A stretch of 64,000 nt of DNA from Fistulifera solaris (taxonomy: Eukaryota > Bacillariophyta > Bacillariophyceae > Naviculales > Stauroneidaceae), in contig AP026134.1 in the NCBI GenBank assembly GCA_030295235.1, positions 372,001-436,000 of the forward strand. Direction: 5' to 3'. The stretch's first letter is position 1; every line of letters begins with the position of its first letter. Of this stretch, positions 55,024 through 64,000 are shown piece after piece. The notes under the pieces were generated by a model that made no database searches, was not told where the DNA came from, and saw only the letters and a program-made list of their open reading frames with translations. Both the position numbers and the translations under genes were made by a program.

Positions 55024-58000
55024 TTAATCAATCCCGTGGCGGCGCTTCGCAGAACGGCCTTCTGCTCGACGACGTTCATCAACTTTGCGTTTTCGTCGTT
55101 CCTTCTCTCGTTCGTGCTTCTTGATCCGTTGTTCCGCTGCTTTTGCTGGATCGAGAACGTATTCTGCCTTGGTCTTCTCTTTGCGTTTCGCAGCCTTCTC
55201 AATAGCCCTCGACTGAACCGTGTTCATCACGGATACAAAGGCGGCCGATGGTATCTTTTCTTCGAAAAGTTCCCACACTTCTTGTGCCAGCTGCGCGTCA
55301 GGTCGCGGCTCATTGGAAGCCGTGGATGTAGTAAAGGATCCCACTGGTAGTTCGCTATTCCTGTATTCCATCATCGACCGATTTAGTGGCGTAAGGACTA
55401 ATTCCAGCAAATACGGATTGCTAGTGAAAACCGCATCCGCCGATGCAAACGAACCAAAACATTTGTACACCGCTTGTCGTCTCTTGGTTCCCGGTAGTTT
55501 AGCAATGTTGGAAAGGCGGGTAAGAAGCCAGGTGGCGGGGTGGCGCTTGGGCGCCCTGTTCTTGTCATCTTCCTTCTCGTCAGTCGAATCTTCGTCAGAG
55601 AGAGCCATGACTTTATCAGAATAGCTAATGTTGGGAAAACTATTCATGGCTTGTAAGCACCAAGTCAAGCAGTTCACCGTACAAGTCACGAGCTCATCGT
55701 TTTGCTCTTCTTCGGGAGCGCCGAGGTGAAAGCACAGATTGCGAACCAACTGAAAAAGCGCACCGGGCCACTCTAATAGAAACGAAGTCACCCCACTGTC
55801 TGCAAATGATGTTGGAGAAAGCGTTTGTAGGTGCCCGTAGATGATCCTCGAACTAGCTATTTTAATCCAGGCATTTTTCTCCGTGCCTAGATTTTGAACC
55901 AAAGTTTTCCATACCGCTGTTGCTTTCGCGGCAGTATTCGGGACAGTCGTGAATAATTTTTCAATTGCAAGTATTGCGAAGTATCTCGGCTGCCAATCGT
56001 TGGTGGACGATACTATGTCGTGCATATGATCCACAAAGCGGCTGGCTTGATCGTCCTTTTTGAGCAAGAAGCCATCTTGGTAATCCATGAATATGATGAA
56101 CATTTTTGCAGCCAATAGCTGTAATTGATCTGAGCTATGTGACCAGCGCAGCACATAGGTAAACAACTTTTGGACGATTTCCGGTGTCACCCGTTGCAAA
56201 AGGCGAGAGACGCACTTTGTCAGCAGCTGCCGGCATTCTTTGTTTTCCTCGTTACCCAACTGAAGTGCTAAGGGTAAAAATATAGTTTCAACGTGTCTTT
56301 CAATAACTGCGGAAGGAAATGCCTCGATAACGAGCGATAGCAGGCGGCATCCAGATAGACGCCCATCGGAATACTCGTACTGAAGGTTGAGTAATATCTG
56401 CTGCAAGTGCTGCTCGACTCGCTCATCTGAAAGAGGGTAGTTGATGAGAAAGGAGACCACCGCAGATGCGCTCTGTTCGCGTAAGGATACTTTATTGCTT
56501 CTGACGGTAAGTTCGAGTAAAGTCTCGGCCAGGTCATATATCTCGGGTGCAATATATCGACGGGACAGGATGGTCTTCACTAACCCCATAGCAGGGGTGT
56601 GCTGCTCGGAATCAGCCAATGACGCCTTCAAAAGGAAATAAGAACCTCCATTTGACTTGCGTTTAATGGAAGATCGGGGCTGTGACTCAAGTCTTCGCTT
56701 TTGCCTGGTTCCTTATCAGGAACAAACGACGATGACCTACCGGAAAATTTCTTCTTGTGAGTTAACAAATACGTAAGCATTTTGAAGCTTGATTGTAAAA
56801 GGTCAGGATCGACGCTTGAAGACGGGCCTGCTGAAGTGAGCAGTTCAAGTGTCTTTGATGCTAATGCTCTTGAGCAATTCTGCAGGGAAGGCAAGTCAAC
56901 GTCCAGCAGCAAACCCAAACACTTCAACGATAATAAGACAATATCAGAGTCTCTACTTCGGCAGTAACAGTAACTCAGCCAGCCAACAAAAGGATCCAGT
57001 ATTTCCCCAGAAATGGCAAAACTTTTTCTTTTTTTCAACGTTGAATGAAGAATACGTAGCCCAAAGCCCACAGCGTGTGTATTCGCTTTGTGGTCATCGA
57101 AGGTGGTGCTTTGAAGGTGATTCACGTGTCTGTCGCTGCCGGTTAATTTAGGTGCATTGTATCCATCTTGAACGTGCTGATCTTCGCGCAACCGACTCGC
57201 CTTAGCCTCCTTCGCCTCGCCAGCAGATTTTGCTGTTCCTATGCTAGTTGGATTCCATTCGACCACCATTCCTCCTTTCAAGCTGGCGTCGTTCTCCTCA
57301 CTTTGATCGAAGTCAATATAAGTGTCCTTCACGACATCTCCGGCGCAACGACCTTCCAAAAAAGGCTGTAGAGTAGCGTAAACGAAAGGTAAAACCGACT
57401 TAGGAACAACGGATGGGTTCTTATTAAGACCAATCACAATTCGTGAAAGACATTCTTTGGCCCTTTTGACGTCGTTGTTGCTCGAATTGCGAACGCGAAG
57501 TTTTTCTAAAAACGGGGTAACCAGAGCGTGAATCGATGAAATCTCTTCTAGAGAAGATGATGTCGGGTCGAAAGTAATCATCGACGCAATCAACTCTATA
57601 GAATGATAGCTTTTCGAGCCAACGGCCTCTTGAACATAAGACACGGCATTGTCTGCATCCTTTCTTTCTTGAGCAACACCAAAGAGATCTTGTTGGATTA
57701 AATCCATCAACGCGATAACTGACGAGTCAAAATGTGGTCGATCTTGTCCAACAATAATTTCTGTTGGGACGTACACGGAAGATAATTTAAGGATTACGGA
57801 ATGCAACGCAGCCGCTCGAACATGCAGCCTGTAGCCCTCTTTCAAAGCAAGGGCCAATTCCCGAGTAATGTCGGCGAGATATTTCATGCCAATCTCGGCG
57901 GCCACCTTTGCAAGCGTTTCTCTCCCTAAATCTCTTATTTTGATGTCTCTCCCTTTCAAGGCATCACAGACAACGGTCAGCAGCCTGGGCAACCTCGACT

Positions 58001-61000
58001 CTAAAGTCTTTAAGGAGAGTTTTTGAAAAGCTTTACCATAGCCAACACGATAGAAGGACGAAGAGTCTTGCTCTTGTTACCCTTGCTATCAACAACATCC
58101 TTGGTCAACAATTCCTCCAGTTTTGGTAATATCCGATTGTAGAGGGCCCGCTGCACTGCATTCTGCGATTCAATGCTATCGTTGGAATCCTCGGCAGCCG
58201 TAGAAAAATGAAAAGCGTCTAGTAGCGAACAAATCACTCCTGTTAGATATGTTTCTTGGTTGGGATGGCGCTGAAATTGATTCAAAGTTGTCCATAGAAC
58301 CTCGTTATACTTGCTCCACGATAAATGCCGTGCTAAAGCACCAACAGTAGCTGCCCCTTCTAGCGCAAGGGCGCTATCCACTTTCGACGTGGCTTCGTAA
58401 GCAGGGTGCATAGCAATTGGCAGAAGAATATGAGATAGAGACTGGGCTGTAAAACGACACGCACCGTCATCATTTAGAAGGTCATTTCTTAATCGCTGAA
58501 ACGCTTTTGCACGACGATGTATCTGAACGTGAGTAATTGCGAGAAAGAAGTCTAAATCGGGTTCGTCATCCCTGATCAATTGCATCAAGTCACCATGCAA
58601 ATTAGCGCTACATAACCCAACTGCCAAGCCAGCAAGTTCCCTGATAAGAAGAATGAAAAACTTTCTCACCGCAGCATTTTGTGAAGCAATTCCCATTCTA
58701 CAGTGGGGAACAAAGCAGCCTTCAAGAAGTTTTTGGAACTTCTTGCAACCCGAAGATTTAACCATATCAATCGAAACCTCAACAAGTATTTTAAGCGCCC
58801 GGAACGATGTCCGAGCAACAACGCCGTCTTCACAGTAGAGATGAAAGAAGCAGCAATTTACTACGGGAAGAATCAAGAACGGAACGCTCCCATCCTCTGT
58901 TCTGCATAAATTCTTCCACGAAACTGGATTTTCTACGTCGCCTAAGGCAGAAAGAGTCAGAATTACGGTCTCTGTATCAATCTCATCGACCCGCTTGTCG
59001 TTTAACTTATTCAAGTTGACAAGAACGTCAGCTGCTGGCTTGGCAGCTTGACACGACCCGTTTGTTAATGATACAACCAGATGTGCCATTTTCAATCGAA
59101 GGCCTTTCGACATGGTCCCAACACCCCCTTTTGAAGGACCAAAAACTTTGGCTAGCTCCTGATAGTGCTTTTCTGCTGTCTCCTCTGAGAGAACATCGCT
59201 GAATCGCTTTAATATCGACACGATATTTTCCTTAGCGTCGTTGGAGCATCTAGAACCATGGAAAAGATAGGGCGTAAGGAGCACACAAATTCTTTGTCCA
59301 ATCTCAATCACCTTGTCATGCTCCACATCAAATTTTATCAACTCGCTGACTCGGCATAATACTTTCAACTCGCGAAACCAATAAGCCTTTCTGTTTTCCA
59401 GGCTGGTGTCGTTGAGTCTTGTTTGGAATCTTGTGAGCAGAATTACTGCATGCATCTCAACCAGTGCAACTCCTTTTTGGTCATTGCATAACAAGTTTTC
59501 GATAAAAGAAAGGCAATGATCAATTGTCGAAGCACTGCTTGCCGCATCAATGCAATCAATAACAGCTTGAACAGCATACTTGTGGTGTTCTAACAACACA
59601 ACCATATTAGATTGTGATGAAATCGTTCTGAGAAGACCCAGCAAAGCAGGTGCTTTATCTGCAATCACACCCATTCTAGGAAGAATTTGAAGCGCTTTAT
59701 CTAATGTTCTCCAAATATTCTCTGAGAAACACGAGACATCAATACTATTGTCGTAAGCGTGAAAAATTTCACTAAGTCGCCGATAGCAGAGAGCCCGAAT
59801 TTGTCCGGTTTTTTCTATGGGTCTTGCTTCATGCTCGTCCTCGTTCCAATTAGCTAAGTCACACTCGCCATTATTAAGTTCAGCGTTTTGGTCTATACTA
59901 ATCTCCCCAATTTCGTAAAGACTGCACACTTTAAGGACAAGAGTAAGAAAAAGCGGAATGAACGGTCTAGCGCTTTGACCAAAATGAGTAATAACAGCAC
60001 CCAACGTATTAAGAAAACCCTGATGCACCGGAACCGGTAAATGCTCAAACACTGAAAGCGATGAAGACTCAACCTGCTTCTGTAGTGCAAGGAGGTCTTT
60101 TTCTTCTCGTAACCCACTCACCGGGTTAGTCTCCCAATCTGAAATGTATGGGCGTATCATGAGATTGACAAAAATAGATCGCTCCTCAAACGTCCGAAAC
60201 ATCGAAGATAAAAAAAGACATGATAGCGTTTCTTCTTGCTCCAGGAGAATCTTTCGATGATCCTGATGTTGCCTTGGCTGACAATCTTCCAAATAAAATT
60301 CGAGATAAACATGCCAAAAGGTCAGCCCTGTGCTCTGTCGCAATGTTGCCATCTTCATCTGCCGACCTCAGCTCGAGAAGACCTTCCCGAAGTTTTCCTT
60401 TTGACAGTAATTTTCGAAGATGTTCATCATATGGTGACAATGCAGCAGGCTTGTAGCGTTGAATGCAAGACAAGGCCAGGTCTGCAATCGCATAATCAGG
60501 ATGACCCACAAGTTTCGAGTGTATCGAAAAAAGAAGTTCGTGTTTCACAAGCTGCTGGGGCCCTCGCACTAACGCTAAAGCTTTGAGTATCATCTTTAAG
60601 TGGCTTACAACGGCATGCCGGTCGATTGATGACGTGACATCCATGACACTGTAAAAACGGTAGTGAGTTGGAATAATTAGTTTCAAATGAAAACAGAATC
60701 AGCGGCTTGACTTACTTTTTCGCTGATAAATGATCAAAAAGCTTGAGCTCCCTAGCATCAGGATCTCGCGGAGAGTTGGCAAAGTACTGAAGTTGCAAGA
60801 ATTCTATTACCAACGGTACCAATTCTCTTGAATGCTGAATCCAAAGGTCAGGATACTCTTCAAAAACACCCCACAGGGATTGCAGTACGGTTAAGTTATC
60901 CGTCCTCAAGTGTCGTGAAACATTACCTGTATCTGACGCAGTTTTTGTATTTGCAGAAAACAACTGAAAGTCTCTCCCCGAAGATTCATCCCACCGGCTG

Positions 61001-63690
61001 CAAAGTTCAATAAAGGCATGGGGATTTGTTGTTGCGTTCTCGTGTTGAAAGTTTCCCGGCTCCTGTTGCCTATCAGCATTGGGAACCACTCTTACTCGAG
61101 ATGAAAGGACATTCCACAAAAGGGCCAGCTGTACTTGCTGTGTACTTTCAGCAAAGTAACGAGGGCTTTAATACACGCAGACCACAAGGGAGAGAATTTG
61201 AAATTAAGTACACCCAGCATGTGACTGGAAGCAGCTTCTGCATAAACAACAGGCAACTTGCCGCTACGTGCATTTACCTCAACTTTAGAAACCAAAGAGC
61301 AAATGTGTCTTTCATTCTGTAGACAAAGCTTGGTTGTTTCAATCTCAAGCAGTGCATCAATGATATGACAAATCCCAACAGGACCTTTTGAAGAAGCGGT
61401 ACCTGTATTGGAAGTTGAGGGCTCTTCGTCTAGATCCCCGGATAAATCAAGATCAGAGTGATTCACCACAAAGGGCTTCTTCTGTAAACTAGCGAGAATC
61501 TCAAGTGAATGCTGGCGAATAAAATGGCTTTCGTGTTGCAAGTTGGGAATAAGCAGATCAAAAAGCATTTCAGTGTCGGAAGAAAAGGCATGACCACATT
61601 CCCTGCCAGCGCGTACAATAGATGATACGGACTTCAAAGTGAGCAATGATCTGGGATGGTACTTCAAACAATCAAGGATGACTTGATTGATACGATCAAG
61701 AGCGGCTTTGACGATGGTCGGTTGCCCCAAAAGACAACATGCTTGGTATGCAAGGCAACCAAAAGCTTCTATGGTCAAGTTCAAAAATCGGTTCGGGAGC
61801 TGCGATCCAACCGCTCGCTGGAAAGCTTTCTCAATGTTCAACGTAAGCCAATCGGCCACGTTTTTATACGATGCAAAAATATCCGATTTTTGGGTGGCCG
61901 ATTCTGGAACGAGACAAGCGAAGCAGGAGGTTTGAGCAGCAATCGCTGCCTCAACATCATCCTTTCCAAAGAAACCCTCTTGGCTCTTGATATTCATGAA
62001 AACATTCAGTAGTTGTTGTTTGTCGTCGGATGATAAGCAACAAAACTGAGCATTTTCCAAGAAAAGGTATCGATCGTCGTCATGATGCATTTCTCCTTCA
62101 ATCTTGCATCTTGATGTCAACAACGAGTGAACCATGGCTGAAGCCATTTTCCCATTAGACTTTGACACTCTTGTTGAGGCAGATAAAACAAGGCTCCCGA
62201 CCTGCCGCATTGCAACCTCCCGGGGTAACTCAGAAATCAAATCCCTAACAATCACTCCAAACGGCGAGTCTTCACTTGGATGCGCTCCAAGGCTACACGA
62301 CTCAACTAGAATCTCGCACAATTGCTTCCCAATCCCGTCTCTATGGCAGAATTCCGGGGCCATTTTCCACACGTCACAAAGCAGCCGAATAACAGCTTTT
62401 TGATTAACAGGAGGAAGGACGGTAAAGAATTGATTGGCTAAAAGGCGATCTAGCAGGCTGATCAATTGGTCCATCAAAGACTTTTTCTTCTCTGCCGACT
62501 TCACCCCTTTTCATCCGTGCCTGTACTAACTCACTAAGAAGCTCAGTGACATGTAAAAGAGCAGGGAACTTATTGAGTTCCTTCAGATTTTCAGTACATA
62601 GGGTTTTCGACACACGGACGACATCAAGAACAAGCTGTCGAGCCTCTTCGCCTTTTAAATGCGTAAATAATTTACTAAGAAACGCGGAAACGACGTTCTT
62701 GAGCAGATCCAGATTGCCTTTGACCATCGCCCCTCCCACACAATCCAGTGCGCATTTAATAACCACGTTTCCTTTTGAATGAAGCTTCCCCGAAGGGCCT
62801 CGACAAACTTGGAATAAAAGCTGGGAAATACCATCGATCGCGTCTTCCTGTAATCGTTTCGCTGCTTCCGTTCGGGGTTCGTCGGCAGCGGCTAGCGCTT
62901 TCAGAACCCTTTTTAGATGCCGTTTCCTCGCCGAATCAGATTTTAGCTTCCTAATCAAGGGAGCAAAGGTTTCGGCCGATAAGCGACGGACTAATTCGCG
63001 ACGGTGGGCCAGCGTCCGACCGTAATACTGACGCATCTGTTCCAAACAGGGTTCGTCCCCGTCACTGACGATCGACTCGCAGTCGTATCGAAAAATGTAG
63101 GACAATGTGCGAAAAACAGCCTCGACTACCGTGACATCCATGGGGCGTTGCTGTTGATCTTTAGATGGATAGAGCAGATCATCCAAGAAGCGTGGCAATA
63201 TTTTGGTATGGAGGAACTTGTGTATTTCGTGTCGCATATCCCTGGCAAACACCGCATAGAGGTGTAAAATATCGGTGGTAGCGTGGTTAATTGAGAAAGA
63301 TCGAGCCTCTTCCCTATCTTCATCCGGAGAAAGTAAGTATTTGTTGAGTATATCAACGATAGCTTCTGCATGATGCAATACCTCGGGAAGCGATCGGACC
63401 AGATGCCATATCTCGCGATAAAATCTACCGAATACTTCCGACGCATTCCTATCCATGGCAATGTCCAGCTCTTCAGCCAAAGTCGATGTAGAGTCTTCGG
63501 TACCTTTCTCATCATCCTTTCGTTTCGAGTGAACCTGTTCCTCCCGAACGGCGGCCGTCGTCACGCCATATCGTCGTTTGTAGTTTCGGTATATATCAGC
63601 GGAAGCACTTTTGGCGCGTTTACGGGATGAAGCAAACCGGAGACGCGTCTTAGAACGCCCATCCTGATTGAATGTCTTGGTTGTCTCCAT
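55024..63690 (-). CDS. UTP20: UTP20, small-subunit processome scaffold
   Basis: Giant HEAT-repeat protein of the nucleolar SSU processome, needed for 18S rRNA maturation. Exons 63690-60716 and 60648-55024 (67-nt intron, phase 2). The N-terminus is basic (SKTRLRFASSRKRAKSASAD), then HEAT-like repeats run throughout (for example EVFGRFYREIWHLVRSLPEV, LVKLFKKLSLKTLESRLP). The C-terminus is a Lys/Arg-rich coil (KHEREKERRKRKVDERRRAE), as in UTP20. Five frame breaks sit in runs: C4 62504-62507, A4 61118-61121, A7 60210-60216, T5 58020-58024 and A4 56630-56633. Minimal one-base length changes at each give exactly 2,867 codons (2,866 aa), close to human and yeast UTP20. The five breaks in one essential gene argue for consensus error rather than decay. 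Confidence 0.92.
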
Positions 63691-64000
63691 TTTGTTTCAA
63701 CGTTGTTTAATTGTGATTTGTTTCCAGGAAGAAAAATGTGAGAAGAAAATCATAAACGAAAACGTTTTGGTTGGTGACAATTGCGATGAGATCTCGGTTG
63801 ATGACAGACCAAAATCCTCCAGGAATTGTCTTCTCCCTCTAACAATTGTACATCGCGGATCGCGGCGAAGCTCTAGCACATAACTTTGACCCAATCTAGG
63901 TCAACAAACAGGCAATAAATAGCTACATCGATTGTTTATTCTAGTGCTGTGGCTACGAGAAGATTGCGAAGATTGCGAAGATCCCAACGTATAAAGATGA
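63691..64000. other. Upstream region of UTP20, window edge
   Basis: No gene supported. This holds the UTP20 start region. A short direct GAAGATTGC repeat lies near the right end (63959-63980). Confidence 0.4.

Noticed and set aside
1-64000. tRNA genes, CRISPR arrays, transposons or virus-like elements
   Set aside because: No tRNA-like internal boxes with flanking stems, regularly spaced repeats, transposase motifs or capsid/polymerase motifs were found by eye; a covariance-model scan could still find a tRNA.

Overview
This window looks like nuclear DNA of a diatom. The evidence is the gene content: cohesin SMC3, cytosolic seryl-tRNA synthetase, the SSU-processome scaffold UTP20, SEC63 and MON2. 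Several proteins carry a signal peptide ending in an A-F plastid-cleavage motif, as in diatom bipartite targeting. Two proteins carry the DVLLGRG/DVICARG domain (DUF6824) and one carries helicase-associated repeats, both families expanded in diatoms. Introns are few and short (mostly 67-103 nt, GT-AG). No virus-like element, transposon, CRISPR array, rRNA or convincing tRNA was seen.

Layout. 0.4-5.9 kb: three copies of an unrecognised secreted cysteine-rich protein, with a uridine-kinase-like gene on the other strand between copies 2 and 3. 6.3-12.8 kb: SMC3, convergent with a probably plastid protein carrying two ApaG domains. 13.7-22 kb: a four-helix membrane protein, a DUF6824/Tudor-like protein, an ITP/XTP phosphatase, a helicase-associated-domain protein and a second DUF6824 protein. 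24-31.5 kb: SEC63, plastid TypA/BipA, seryl-tRNA synthetase and a degenerate repeat block. 31.5-41.7 kb: MON2, an unknown membrane protein and a membrane-anchored LRR protein. 43.4-49.8 kb: a small coiled-coil protein, an MFS transporter, a three-repeat MYB, and a head-to-head aspartate aminotransferase / serine dehydratase pair. 50.3-63.7 kb: an OSCA/TMEM63-like channel, a low-complexity acidic protein and UTP20. Genes largely alternate in strand, giving eight tail-to-tail pairs with gaps of 70-184 bp.

Two observations stand out. First, the three-copy family keeps all 14 cysteines with nearly fixed spacing and a conserved Lys/Arg-rich tail, but I can assign it no known family. Second, at least 13 genes, many of them single-copy housekeeping genes, carry one-base frame breaks, mostly in short homopolymers. 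Minimal one-base changes make every such gene an exact multiple of three. This points to base-level assembly error rather than mass gene death, so I annotate these as CDS spanning the breaks.
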